Source: Verrucomicrobia bacterium UBA7008 (lineage in GTDB: Bacteria > Verrucomicrobiota > Kiritimatiellia > RFP12 > UBA1067). From it: DNA of 15,885 bases. Under the pieces are notes generated by a model. It was not told the origin of the DNA, ran no database searches, and saw only the letters and a program-made list of their open reading frames with translations. Positions 6,377-14,564 of this stretch are shown piece after piece; within the stretch, counting starts at the first letter, position 1, and the number at the start of each line of letters is the position of its first letter. The position numbers and the translations under genes were made by a program. The stretch covers positions 1 to 15,885 of the forward strand of contig DJXI01000006.1 in NCBI GenBank assembly GCA_002449695.1. Direction: 5' to 3'.

Positions 6377-6718
6377 ATGAGCATCATCATCGGTCTACTC
6401 TATGTCATTGAAGTCGTCGCGTGCCTCCTGCTGGCGCTGATCGTCATGCTGCAGAAGCCGAAAGAAGGCGGCCTCGGCGGCGCGTTCGGCGGCGGCGCGC
6501 TCGAAGCGTCGCTCGGCGCGGATGCGGGCAACGTCCTCATCAAGGCGACGGCGATTCTCGGCGCGATCTTCCTTCTGAACACGCTCGTCCTCGCCAAGCT
6601 GACCTCCACGTCGGGCGCCGGTTCGGTCGTGGCGGGCGAGACGGCGGCTCCGGCCCCGGCGCCGCTCGCGGAGCAGCTCCCGGCCGATATGCCGCTCGAC
6701 ACGCCGCGCGCGGAATGA
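6377..6718 (+). CDS. secG: Preprotein translocase subunit SecG
   Basis: SecG is the small accessory subunit of the SecYEG channel in the inner membrane. The 113-residue protein has the expected layout: helix 1 (about 2-24, IIIGLLYVIEVVACLLLALI), the conserved cytoplasmic loop with MLQKPKEGGLGGAFGG, helix 2 (about 55-75), then a Pro/Ala-rich low-complexity tail. Length and order match the family. The start is fixed by AAAGG at 6360-6364 and by the promoter just upstream; an in-frame upstream start at 6170 lies inside nadE and is excluded. Its stop overlaps the next start (ATGA), so the epimerase gene is translationally coupled. Confidence 0.93.
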   Translation: MSIIIGLLYVIEVVACLLLALIVMLQKPKEGGLGGAFGGGALEASLGADAGNVLIKATAILGAIFLLNTLVLAKLTSTSGAGSVVAGETAAPAPAPLAEQLPADMPLDTPRAE

Positions 6719-7758
6719 AGATTCTCGTCACCGGCGGCTCGGGATTCCTGGGCATCAACCTCATCCGTTTCCTCCGCGCGAAAGGCGTGGAGGAAATTCG
6801 CGTTCTGGACATCGCCGACTTTGACTATCCCGAGAAGTCGGAGCCGTGGCTGAAGTTCACGCGCGGCGACGTGCGCGACGTCGCGGCCGTCGAGAAGGTG
6901 ACCGAGGGCTGCGACGCGGTCGTGCACTGCGCCGCCGCGCTGCCGCTCTATTCGGCCGAGGACATCTACACGACGGAGGTGGACGGCTGCCGCAACGTGC
7001 TGGCCGCCGCGCGGAAGTTCAAGCTGGACCGCATGATCCAGATTTCGTCGACGGCGGTGTACGGCGTGCCGAAAAAGCATCCCATCTACGAGACCGATCC
7101 GCTCGTCGGCGTGGGGCCCTACGGCCACGCGAAGATCGAGGCGGAGGAGATCTGCCGCGCCGCGATCACGGACGGCTACTGCGTCAGCATCATCCGCCCG
7201 AAGTCGTTCATCGGCCCGGAGCGCCTCGGCGTCTTCGCGCTCTTCTACGACTGGGCGTACACGGGCCACGGCTTCCCGATGATCGGCAGCGGCGCGAACC
7301 GCTACCAGCTGATGGACGTCGACGACCTCGACCACGCGATCTGGAACGCGCTCACCTATCCGAAGGACGTCGTCGCCACGGAATTCAACATCGGCGCGAA
7401 GGAGTTCACGACGATGCGCGAGGACTACCAGGCGGTGCTCGACCGCGCAGGCCACGGCAGGAAGATCCGCGGCATGCCCGTGAAGCCCCTCGTCTTTATC
7501 CTGCGCGTCCTTGAGAAGCTGCACCTCTCGCCGCTCTATCCGTGGGTGTACGAGACGGCGTCGACCGATTCGTTCGTCTCCATCGAGAAGGCGGAGAAGC
7601 TTCTCGACTACCGCCCGCGCTATTCCAACAAGCAGGCGCTCGTGCGGAACTACGACTGGTACGTCGCGCACCTCGACGAGTTCAAGGGCAAGAGCGGCGT
7701 CAGCCACCGCGTTCCGTGGAAGCAGGGGCTGCTCGCGTGCGCCAAATGGTTCTTCTAA
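6715..7758 (+). CDS. NAD(P)-dependent epimerase/dehydratase (extended SDR)
   Basis: The 347-residue protein is an extended short-chain dehydrogenase. It has the Rossmann signature TGGSGFLG (6-13), an acidic residue at Asp32 ending the second strand (NAD preference), the catalytic SST (111-113) and YxxxK at Tyr136-Lys140. Members act on nucleotide sugars (4-epimerisation, dehydration or reduction) or on sterol-like alcohols; the C-terminal half, with LHLSPLYPWVYETASTDSF, does not identify the substrate. It overlaps secG by ATGA and is followed 27 nt later by the EF-hand protein, so all three probably share a transcript. A role in surface polysaccharide synthesis is plausible but only inferred. 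Confidence 0.85.
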   Translation: MKILVTGGSGFLGINLIRFLRAKGVEEIRVLDIADFDYPEKSEPWLKFTRGDVRDVAAVEKVTEGCDAVVHCAAALPLYSAEDIYTTEVDGCRNVLAAARKFKLDRMIQISSTAVYGVPKKHPIYETDPLVGVGPYGHAKIEAEEICRAAITDGYCVSIIRPKSFIGPERLGVFALFYDWAYTGHGFPMIGSGANRYQLMDVDDLDHAIWNALTYPKDVVATEFNIGAKEFTTMREDYQAVLDRAGHGRKIRGMPVKPLVFILRVLEKLHLSPLYPWVYETASTDSFVSIEKAEKLLDYRPRYSNKQALVRNYDWYVAHLDEFKGKSGVSHRVPWKQGLLACAKWFF

Positions 7759-7785
7759 TCAATCAGACAGAAAGGGATTCACAGC

Positions 7786-9324
7786 ATGAGCACACATGAA
7801 TGGAAGTGGATGCGCGCCGGGCGCATGCGCCAGGTCAAGCTGACGTGCGGCGACGATATCGCCCGCCTCGCCGAACTCGACCGCAAGTACTGGCTCGCGA
7901 TCTCGATGCCGACGACGGGGGTGCGGTTCGACCTGCGCCTGCTGGAGCTGATGGACACGGACGGCGACAAGCGCATCCGCACGCCCGAGGTGCTCGCGGC
8001 GATCGAATTTCTGAAGGCGAAGGGCGTCAGCCTCGACGACCTCTTCACGAAGTCCGAGGCAGACGAACGCCGGCTCGCCGACGTGCTCGCGCGCCAGGCC
8101 GATCTCGCGAAGGTCGAGCCGTCGGGCGCGGACAAGAAGGCGCTCGCGGACTGGGAGGCGGCCGGGCAGGCGCCCGCTGTCGCCGTCTGCGGCGCGGCGA
8201 CGGCGGAGGCGAACGCGGCGCTCGCGGCGGTCGAGCCGGTCGTCGACGCGTTCTTCCAGCCGCCCGAGGACATGCCGCTCGTCACCGAGGAGCCGGACAG
8301 GACGCTGCCGCTCGCGTCGCACCTCAACCCGAAGCATCTGGAGGCGATCCTCGCGTTCGCGGAGAAGTGCGTCACGCCCGTCCTGGGCGAGAAGACGGAG
8401 CTGAGCCGCCTCGAGTACAAGAAGGTCAAGGCGGCGTTCGCGCCCTACCGCGCGTGGGTCGCCGCGAAGCCCGTGATGAACGCGGGCGTGAAAGGGGAGC
8501 TGGACGACGAGGAGCGGCTGTTGCGCTACAAGATGGGGCTGCGCGAATTCCTCGAAAACTACGTCAACATGGCGCGGCTCTACAGCGAGACGGATCTGGC
8601 GATCTTCCAGACGGGGACGCTGCGGATCGACGCGAAGGAGATGAACCTCTGCTTCCATGTCGACAGCGAGGCGGCGCACGCGGCGCTCGCGGAGAAGTCG
8701 AAGTGCTGCCTGCTCTACCTGAAGCTCGCGCGTCCGTCGGAGGGCGCGACGCGGTCGATCTGCGCGGTCGTCACGGCCGGCACGGTCGGCCAGCTCTACG
8801 TCGGGCGCAACGGCGTCTTCTACGATCGCGACGGCAAGGACTGGGAGGCCGTCGTCACGAAGGTCGTCGAAAGCCAGGTGTCGCTCGCGGAGGCGTTCTG
8901 GTCGCCCTGGAAGAAGCTGGGCGAGGGCATCGCCGCGTCGGTCAAGAAGTTCCTCGGCGACCGTCAGGCGGCGGCGCAGAAGAACGTCGAGACGGCGGCG
9001 CAGACCGCGGCGGCCGGGCAGGCCCAGAACGGCGGCGTGGCGATGGCGAGCTCGGTCGCGGCCATCGGCATCGGCGTCGGCATGATGGGCACGGCGGTCG
9101 CGGCGATCGCGGCGAGCGTGCAGGGCATGACGTGGTGGCAGGTCCCGATCGCGATCGCGGCGGTCATCCTCGTCGTCTCGCTGCCGAGCGTGATCCTGAC
9201 ATGGTTCAAGCTGCGCCAGCGCGACATCGGCGCGATCCTGAACGCGAGCGGCTGGGCGATCAACCGGCCGATGCGCTTCTCGATCAAGCGCGCGCGCGGC
9301 TTCACCAGGTGCGCGCGCCGCTAG
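7786..9324 (+). CDS. Uncharacterised EF-hand protein with two C-terminal membrane helices
   Basis: The 512-residue protein has no recognised enzyme domain. Residues 57-68 (DTDGDKRIRTPE) form one canonical EF-hand loop with acidic residues at positions 1, 3, 5 and 12, so calcium binding is likely. It lies in an N-terminal segment (MSTHEWKWMRAG, then AELDRKYWLAI) that resembles a conserved but unassigned family in Bacteroidota/PVC bacteria, as far as I recall. Residues about 90-400 are helical and Ala-rich, without export signal. Two hydrophobic helices follow at about 418-445 and 450-474, then a short basic tail. This suggests a large cytoplasmic body anchored by a C-terminal hairpin. AAAGGG (7771-7776) sits 9 nt before the ATG. 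No promoter is visible in the 27-nt gap, so it probably follows secG and the epimerase in one operon. Confidence 0.75.
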   Translation: MSTHEWKWMRAGRMRQVKLTCGDDIARLAELDRKYWLAISMPTTGVRFDLRLLELMDTDGDKRIRTPEVLAAIEFLKAKGVSLDDLFTKSEADERRLADVLARQADLAKVEPSGADKKALADWEAAGQAPAVAVCGAATAEANAALAAVEPVVDAFFQPPEDMPLVTEEPDRTLPLASHLNPKHLEAILAFAEKCVTPVLGEKTELSRLEYKKVKAAFAPYRAWVAAKPVMNAGVKGELDDEERLLRYKMGLREFLENYVNMARLYSETDLAIFQTGTLRIDAKEMNLCFHVDSEAAHAALAEKSKCCLLYLKLARPSEGATRSICAVVTAGTVGQLYVGRNGVFYDRDGKDWEAVVTKVVESQVSLAEAFWSPWKKLGEGIAASVKKFLGDRQAAAQKNVETAAQTAAAGQAQNGGVAMASSVAAIGIGVGMMGTAVAAIAASVQGMTWWQVPIAIAAVILVVSLPSVILTWFKLRQRDIGAILNASGWAINRPMRFSIKRARGFTRCARR

Positions 9325-9325
9325 T

Positions 9326-9354
9326 TTGCGGCCCGTCGGAGAATTTGATATACT
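9326..9354 (+). promoter_or_regulatory. Extended -10 promoter of the six-gene envelope operon
   Basis: TTGCGG (9326-9331), a 17-nt spacer and TATACT (9349-9354) give an extended -10 box TGATATACT at 9346-9354. The leader of about 20 nt carries GAAGGAG (9369-9375), 6 nt before the ATG at 9382. The promoter begins 1 nt after the stop codon of the previous gene. Confidence 0.75.
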
Positions 9355-9381
9355 TACGGCGTTCAACCGAAGGAGACAAAC

Positions 9382-9993
9382 ATGAGAGACCTGTTCATCG
9401 TGGGCGCGGGCGGCTTCGGCCGCGAGGCAATCTGGACCGTGGAGCGCATCAACGCGCTCTCGCAGCAGCCGATGTGGAACATCCTCGGCTACGCGGACGA
9501 CGATCCGAAGTGGAAGCAGGGCGCGAACTTCGAGGGCTATCCGATTCTCGGCACCGTCGAACAGGCCTCCAAGGATCATCCCGGCGCCTCTGTCTTCGTC
9601 GCGATCGGCAACAACAGGAAGCGCGCCGACATGTCCCGGAAGCTGCTCGGCCACGACTTCCCGGCGATCATCGACCCGAAGGCGCAGATTTCGCCGACGA
9701 CCGATTTCGAGGAAGGCTGCTTCGTCGGCGCGGGCGCGGTCATCCAGGTCGGCGCGGAGCTCGGCCGCTTCGTGATCGTCGGCTCCAACGCCGTCATTTC
9801 GCACGACACGAGCGTGGCCGATTTCGTCAACATGGGGCCCGGCTCGGTCATCGCGGCCGGTGTCAAGGTCGGCCGGGGCGTCTCGTTCTTCGCGAACGCC
9901 GCGACGATGCCCAAGATCACGATCGGCGACGACGCGCGGATCACCTGCGGCGCGGGCGTCAAGGAGAACGTGCCCGCGGGCGCGACGGTCTGA
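9382..9993 (+). CDS. PglD/NeuD-like sugar O- or N-acyltransferase (left-handed beta-helix)
   Basis: The 203-residue protein has the two-part layout of PglD/NeuD. An N-terminal Rossmann-like nucleotide-sugar domain (LFIVGAGGFGREA at 4-16) is followed by hexapeptide repeats forming a left-handed beta-helix from about residue 100. The catalytic His is probably His141 in VISHDTSV, the position of the active-site His of PglD. The family transfers acetyl groups from acetyl-CoA to UDP-linked amino sugars or to sialic acid. The usual GxPAK-type end is missing: the protein stops at ENVPAGATV, so the C-terminus is slightly short. It is the first gene of the operon and precedes waaA by 13 nt, which suggests modification of a lipopolysaccharide-linked or other surface sugar (inference). 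Confidence 0.85.
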   Translation: MRDLFIVGAGGFGREAIWTVERINALSQQPMWNILGYADDDPKWKQGANFEGYPILGTVEQASKDHPGASVFVAIGNNRKRADMSRKLLGHDFPAIIDPKAQISPTTDFEEGCFVGAGAVIQVGAELGRFVIVGSNAVISHDTSVADFVNMGPGSVIAAGVKVGRGVSFFANAATMPKITIGDDARITCGAGVKENVPAGATV

Positions 9994-10006
9994 GGGACGG
10001 CGCCAA

Positions 10007-11272
10007 GTGAAGTGGGCGCTCTACAACCTCCTCTTTGCGCTGACGTTTCCGTTTCTGCTGCCGGGGTTCCTTCTGCGGATGCTCCGGCGCGGCGGTTATG
10101 CCGCGCGTCTGGGCGACCGTTTCGCCCTCTATCCGCCGTCCGTCGCCGCGCGTTTCCGTCAGCCGGGGAAGCGTCCCGTCTGGATTCACGCGGTGTCGGT
10201 CGGCGAGGTGCAGGTCGCCGGCCAGCTGATGCGCGAATGGCGCGCGGCCGAGCCCGATGTGTCCTTCTGCTTCTCGACGACGAGCTCGACGGGCTGGCAG
10301 ATGGCGGCGCGCGAGGTGACCGCCCGCGACACGCTCATCTACAATCCCCTTGACTTCCCCAATTTCGTCAAGTCGGCGCTCGCGACCGTCCGGCCGCGCG
10401 CCGTCATCCTGACGGAAAGCGAAATCTGGCCGGTCTTCATCCGCCGCGTCCGGAAGCTCGGCCTGCCGCTCTTTCTCATCAACGCGCGCGTGAGCGACCG
10501 CAGCGCGCCGCGCTACGCGCAGGCGCGGTGGCTCTTCCGCGACGTCTTCCGCTGTTTCACCCGGATCTTCGCGCAGTCCGATCTCGACCGCGCGCGGCTC
10601 GTCGCGGGCGGCGCGGACCCGGCGGCGGTGGCCGTGACGGGCAGCTTCAAGTTCGACGTCGCGCACCGCAGTCCCGCGAAGGAGGCGGAGCTGCGCGCCT
10701 GGCTCGGCGGCGCGGGGAAGATTCTCCTCGGCGGCTCGACCTGGCCGGGCGAAGATGAAATCCTCCTCGGCATCTACAAAAAGCTGGCGGACAGGGGTGT
10801 GACGCTCGTTCTCGCACCGCGCCACTTCGAGAAGGCCGACGCGGTCGAGGCGAACATCCGCGCGGCGGGCTTCGCCTGCGTGCGGCGCAGCCGCGGCGAC
10901 GCGGCGCGTCCGGGCGCGGTCTTCCTCGCCGACACGACGGGCGAGCTGATGGGGCTCTACGGCCTCGCGGACGCGGTCTTCGTCGGCAAGTCCCTCGGCG
11001 CGCACGGCTCGCAGAACATGATCGAACCGTGCCTGTGCGGCAAGCCGACGGTCGTCGGGCCCTACACCGAGAACTTCCGTCCCGTGATGAGCGACCTCGG
11101 CGCGGCGGACGCGATCGTCCAGGTCGCGGACGCGGCCGCCCTCGAACGCACGCTCCTCGGCTGGTTCGCGCACGGCGACGGCGGGCTCGGCGCGCGTGCG
11201 GCGGCGGCCGTCCGGCGGCGGTGCGGCGTCGTGGCGACGTGCGTTCGGGAAATCCGGGAGGTGCTTTCATGA
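10007..11272 (+). CDS. waaA: 3-deoxy-D-manno-octulosonic acid (Kdo) transferase
   Basis: WaaA adds Kdo from CMP-Kdo to lipid A precursor on the cytoplasmic face of the inner membrane. The 421-residue protein has the expected length and architecture: an N-terminal hydrophobic anchor (about 4-25), the catalytic Glu67 in HAVSVGEVQVAG, TLIYNPLDFP (109-118), LTESEIWP (135-142) and INARVSDRS (158-166). A GSTWPGEDEIL strand and GAHGSQNMIEP follow in the GT-B C-terminal half. Translation starts at GTG 10007 with GAGGG at 9992-9996 overlapping the previous stop; longer in-frame extensions run into the previous gene. The stop overlaps the next ATG. Its presence shows an LPS-type outer membrane. Confidence 0.93.
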   Translation: MKWALYNLLFALTFPFLLPGFLLRMLRRGGYAARLGDRFALYPPSVAARFRQPGKRPVWIHAVSVGEVQVAGQLMREWRAAEPDVSFCFSTTSSTGWQMAAREVTARDTLIYNPLDFPNFVKSALATVRPRAVILTESEIWPVFIRRVRKLGLPLFLINARVSDRSAPRYAQARWLFRDVFRCFTRIFAQSDLDRARLVAGGADPAAVAVTGSFKFDVAHRSPAKEAELRAWLGGAGKILLGGSTWPGEDEILLGIYKKLADRGVTLVLAPRHFEKADAVEANIRAAGFACVRRSRGDAARPGAVFLADTTGELMGLYGLADAVFVGKSLGAHGSQNMIEPCLCGKPTVVGPYTENFRPVMSDLGAADAIVQVADAAALERTLLGWFAHGDGGLGARAAAAVRRRCGVVATCVREIREVLS

Positions 11273-12357
11273 AACGTCGGACGGTGATTCTGTCGGTTGC
11301 GGCGGTCGTCGCGGCGGCGGTCGGCGCGCTCGTCTGGTGGCGTCTGCGCGCCCGGCCGGTGCTCGCGTTTCCCGAGGAATTCCGCTTCGCGCCGGTCAAG
11401 ATCGTCGCGGCCTACGCCGCGATGGTCGAGATGCCCGAGGCGGACGACGTCGCGCTCGTCGGCGACGGCGCGTGCGCGCTGAAGGGCTATTTCGAGAATG
11501 CGGGGCTGGCGGTCGTCACCAACGCGGCGGAGGCGGCGCGCACGGATATCGTCGTCGTCTCGGGAACGGAGCGGCACGACTGGAAGGCGATCGCCGCGCG
11601 CGTCGCGGACGACGGCGAGATCGTCTGGCTGCTGGACGTGCGCCGGATGACGGCGGCGGCGTTCAAGCGCGCGCTCGCGGCGATTCCGGGCGCGGATGTG
11701 CACCTCTGGATGCCGGGCGAGCACGACTGGGTGCTCACGGCGCGGCAGACGGCGGTGCGGCGCGATCTCGGCGAGATGCTGGAGGTGTTCGCGCGCGAAA
11801 GCGCGTTCGAGGATCTGTCGACGGCGATGTGCGAAACGCTGCCGGAACTGATGGCGAACTACGTCGGCACGCGCGAGGAGGTGGCGCCGGCGCTCGTCGG
11901 CGACCTGCGCGCGGAAATCCATCCCGAGTATCTCGTCCCCGCCGAGATTCCGACGATCGGCTGGATCGATCCGGGCGACGTGGACGCGGACATCAACGAC
12001 ATGATCGGCCAGCAGTTCCACAGCCTGCAGTTCGACCGGCGGACGGTGCTGGAGGGCAGCATCCTCGCGCGCGACCACAGCCGGCTGCCGGAGGCGTTCG
12101 ACAAGTGGGCGGCCGCGCTGCGGAGCAACCCGCACGACACGATGCTGCTCGGCCGCCTCTACAGCCTCGCCGTCAACGCGGCGGCGTTCATGAACGTCGG
12201 CAACGTCAAGGCGGCGGCGCACTGCTACGAGGCGATGATCGCGATCCGGCCGACGGACGCGGCGGCGATCGAGGAATACGGCAAATGCCAGCTGATGCTC
12301 GGCAACCGCGCGCTCGGCGAACAGGCGAAAAAGAGAGCGGAGGAACTGCGGAAATGA
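11269..12357 (+). CDS. Membrane-anchored TPR protein with spermidine-synthase-like remnant domain
   Basis: The 362-residue protein starts with a basic N-terminus and one hydrophobic helix (about 5-24), a likely inner-membrane anchor. Residues about 60-230 resemble the C-terminal half of spermidine-synthase-like proteins: a VALVGDGA strand-turn, DWKAIAARVADDGEIVWLLD, a MTAAAFKRALAAIPGADVHLW segment and an EYLVPAEIP end. The glycine-rich AdoMet-binding motif and the catalytic aspartates of the true enzyme are not recognisable, so the domain is probably not catalytic. Residues about 270-362 form TPR-like helices (FDKWAAALRSNPHD, then AAHCYEAMIAIRPTDAAA). GGGAGG (11256-11261) lies 7 nt before the ATG, and both ends overlap neighbours by ATGA. 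Protein-protein scaffolding in envelope assembly is a guess; the family assignment is tentative. Confidence 0.7.
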   Translation: MKRRTVILSVAAVVAAAVGALVWWRLRARPVLAFPEEFRFAPVKIVAAYAAMVEMPEADDVALVGDGACALKGYFENAGLAVVTNAAEAARTDIVVVSGTERHDWKAIAARVADDGEIVWLLDVRRMTAAAFKRALAAIPGADVHLWMPGEHDWVLTARQTAVRRDLGEMLEVFARESAFEDLSTAMCETLPELMANYVGTREEVAPALVGDLRAEIHPEYLVPAEIPTIGWIDPGDVDADINDMIGQQFHSLQFDRRTVLEGSILARDHSRLPEAFDKWAAALRSNPHDTMLLGRLYSLAVNAAAFMNVGNVKAAAHCYEAMIAIRPTDAAAIEEYGKCQLMLGNRALGEQAKKRAEELRK

Positions 12358-13046
12358 AACGGATCATCCTGGCGGCGGCGCTGGCGGCGCTCGGTGCGGG
12401 CTGCTTCACGGTGCACCGGAGCGAGTATCCCGAGGTGACGATGAGCCGCGCGCCCGAGGGGCGCGAGATCGCCGTCCAGCTCGCGGGCTTCGAGGCGACC
12501 GTCGTCTCGTATCTGCCGGTCTACGGCCACGAGACGGTGTGGCGCGAACATGTCTACCGCGACCGCCACGGCCGGTTCCGCGACGGCGGCCTCTACCCGG
12601 CGACGTATTCGACGACGACCTACATTCCGCAGGCGCGCCTGACGCCGGCGTTCGTCGAGCGGGCGCAGGATCTGCTGGAGGACGCCGGATTCGCCGTCGG
12701 CCTGACCAATGCCGCGTATGTCGTCGAGGTGCGCTTCGCGGGCCCCGTCGTCACCGACGGCGACCGCACCACCGAATGCCTGTGGCTTCTCTGCTCGCTT
12801 CTTTCGGGCGACTACAGCGCGCAGACGTGGACGGCGCGCCTGCGGATCACGGAGGCCGCGACGGGGCGGCTCCTGCTGCACCGCGACTATTCCCAGAAGT
12901 ACGCCGCCGCCGTCTGGGGGCCGATCCCGATCCTCAGCCCGGCCGCCGCGACCGCGACCGACGCCGACGTGATGCAGAGCTGGGCGCTGTCGGCGCTGAC
13001 CGACCGCGCGCTGGCCGACGCGACGCAGTTTCTGGCGGGCCGCTGA
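12354..13046 (+). CDS. Putative lipoprotein of unknown function
   Basis: The 230-residue protein carries a short lipoprotein-type signal (MKRIILAAALAALGAGC). Cys17 would be lipidated; the lipobox is slightly atypical, with Gly at -3. The mature part is beta-rich: VSYLPVYG, then VVEVRFAGPVV, with an Ala/Thr-rich segment near the C-terminus. The LRITEAATGRLLLHRDY stretch is reminiscent of small outer-membrane lipoproteins with a DUF4136- or YajG-like fold, but I cannot assign a family. GGAGGA at 12339-12344 precedes the ATG, and ATGA overlaps the stop of the TPR gene. Its place between waaA and the ketosynthase/dehydratase pair suggests a role in building or anchoring the envelope product. Confidence 0.75.
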   Translation: MKRIILAAALAALGAGCFTVHRSEYPEVTMSRAPEGREIAVQLAGFEATVVSYLPVYGHETVWREHVYRDRHGRFRDGGLYPATYSTTTYIPQARLTPAFVERAQDLLEDAGFAVGLTNAAYVVEVRFAGPVVTDGDRTTECLWLLCSLLSGDYSAQTWTARLRITEAATGRLLLHRDYSQKYAAAVWGPIPILSPAAATATDADVMQSWALSALTDRALADATQFLAGR

Positions 13047-14122
13047 TGACGGCGGCGGTCACGAGTTTCTGGACGGCCTCCGCGCTCGGCACGGGCAACG
13101 CGGAAACGCTGCTGAACCTCCGGCGCGGCACGGCGCCGGGGATGCGCGAGATCGCCGGCGACATCCCGGGGCGCGCGCTCTTCTTCGGCTGTATCGACGC
13201 GGAGCTGCCCGCGATCGCGGAGGCGAAGTGGAACATGCGCGCGTGCCGCCTCCTGAAGCTGGCGGCGGCGGGGCTGCGGACGGAGCTTGACGATCTGCGC
13301 GCGCGCGTCGCGGTCGACCGCATCGGCATCGTCCTCGGCGCGAGCAACACGGGCATCGACGAGGCGCAGCATTTCGTGGACGCGTGGATCGCGTCGGGTG
13401 AAAAGCCCGCGGCGCTCGACTTTTCGATGATCGAGCTCGGCACGCCCGCGCTCTATCTGCGCGAACTTCTCGGCACGACGGGGCCGGCCTACACGGTCTC
13501 GACCGCCTGTTCGAGCGCGGCCAAGGCGTTCGGCGCGGCGCGGCGGCTCCTCGACCGCGGCCTCTGCGACGCGGTGGTGACGGGCGGCGTGGACGGCCGC
13601 TGCCGGTTCGCGATGAACGGCTTTCAGGCGCTCGGCGCGCTGTCGGCCGGGCGCTGTCGCCCGCTCGCGCCCGACCGCGACGGCATCAACCTCGGCGAGG
13701 CGGTGGCGCTTTTCGTGCTGGAGCCGGACGGCGCGGGCGTGCGCCTGAGGGGCGTGGGCGAATCGTCCGACGCCTACCACGCGACGGCGCCCGATCCCGA
13801 CGGCGGCGGCGCGGAGGCCGCGATGCGCGCGGCGCTGGCCGATGCGGGGCTCGCGCCGGACGACATCGACTACGTGAATCTGCACGGCACGGGCACGGTG
13901 GCGAACGACGCGATGGAGATGAAGGCGGTGGCGCGCGTCTTCGCGGGACGGCGGCCGCGCTGCGAATCGACGAAGCCGCTGACGGGCCACTGCCTCGGCG
14001 CGGCGGGCGCGGTGGAGGCGGCGATCGCCGCGCTGCTCATCGAGTCGGGCGCGTGCCGCACCGCGCTCAGCAACAGTTTCGCCTTCGGAGGGTCCAATGC
14101 CAGTCTCATCCTGTCGGCTTGA
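13046..14122 (+). CDS. Beta-ketoacyl-ACP synthase (ApeO-like ketosynthase)
   Basis: This would condense acyl-ACP with malonyl-ACP in a fatty acid, polyketide or aryl polyene pathway. The 358-residue protein has a full ketosynthase triad: Cys155 in STACSSAAKAF, His280 in NLHGTGTVAND and His315 in STKPLTGHCLGAAGAVEA. GFQALGALS and the closing SNSFAFGGSNAS loop also match. Because the active-site Cys is present it is a catalytic subunit, not a chain-length factor. It is shorter than typical FabF (about 410 residues). The dehydratase directly downstream resembles the ApeO/ApeP pair of aryl polyene clusters. No acyl carrier protein, ketoreductase or second ketosynthase is present in the window. 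Start and previous stop overlap by one base (TGATG). Confidence 0.88.
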   Translation: MTAAVTSFWTASALGTGNAETLLNLRRGTAPGMREIAGDIPGRALFFGCIDAELPAIAEAKWNMRACRLLKLAAAGLRTELDDLRARVAVDRIGIVLGASNTGIDEAQHFVDAWIASGEKPAALDFSMIELGTPALYLRELLGTTGPAYTVSTACSSAAKAFGAARRLLDRGLCDAVVTGGVDGRCRFAMNGFQALGALSAGRCRPLAPDRDGINLGEAVALFVLEPDGAGVRLRGVGESSDAYHATAPDPDGGGAEAAMRAALADAGLAPDDIDYVNLHGTGTVANDAMEMKAVARVFAGRRPRCESTKPLTGHCLGAAGAVEAAIAALLIESGACRTALSNSFAFGGSNASLILSA

Positions 14123-14564
14123 CGATTTGCTGCCGCACCGGCCGCCGATGACGCTCCTCGACGAGGTGCTGTCGGTCGATCTCGCGACGGAAACGCTCGT
14201 CGCCGCGTTCACGGCGCGCCGCGACTGGTGCGCGAACTGGGTGGCGATCGAGCTGATGGCGCAGGCCGCCGCCGCGCTCGCGGGCGCCACCGACCGGGCG
14301 GAAGGGCGGGAGGGGCCGCCGCGCCCGGGGCTCCTTCTGGGCACGCGCAGGCTGACGCTCGATCTCCCCGCGTTCACGGTCGGCCGGCACTACACCGTGC
14401 GCGCGCAGAGCGTCTTCCGCGACGCGGAGTCCGCGAGTTTCGACTGCGCGGTGCTGGACGGCGCGCGCACCGTGGCGTCCGCGACGCTGAACGCCTACCG
14501 GCCGCCGGACGTCCGCGCGTTTCTCGCCGGTCGGCGCACCGGCGGCGCGGGTGAAAGCGGCTGA
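14097..14564 (+). CDS. ApeP/FabZ-like hotdog-fold 3-hydroxyacyl-ACP dehydratase
   Basis: The 155-residue protein has the hotdog-fold signature of FabZ/ApeP dehydratases. The conserved His14 lies in LPHRPPMTLLDEV, and Glu52 in AIELMAQAAAALAG fits the acidic partner. It would dehydrate 3-hydroxyacyl-ACP to the trans-2-enoyl form during extension, the step that builds conjugated double bonds in aryl polyenes. The gene starts 26 nt inside the ketosynthase gene with GGAGG at 14087-14092, so the two are translationally coupled and probably expressed in fixed ratio. Its TGA stop lies inside the -35 box of the purL promoter. Confidence 0.85.
   Translation: MPVSSCRLDDLLPHRPPMTLLDEVLSVDLATETLVAAFTARRDWCANWVAIELMAQAAAALAGATDRAEGREGPPRPGLLLGTRRLTLDLPAFTVGRHYTVRAQSVFRDAESASFDCAVLDGARTVASATLNAYRPPDVRAFLAGRRTGGAGESG

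Noticed and set aside
14526..14543. Hairpin GCCGGT/ACCGGC as a terminator before purL
   Set aside because: The stem is only 6 bp, it lies inside the dehydratase coding sequence, and no T-run follows.
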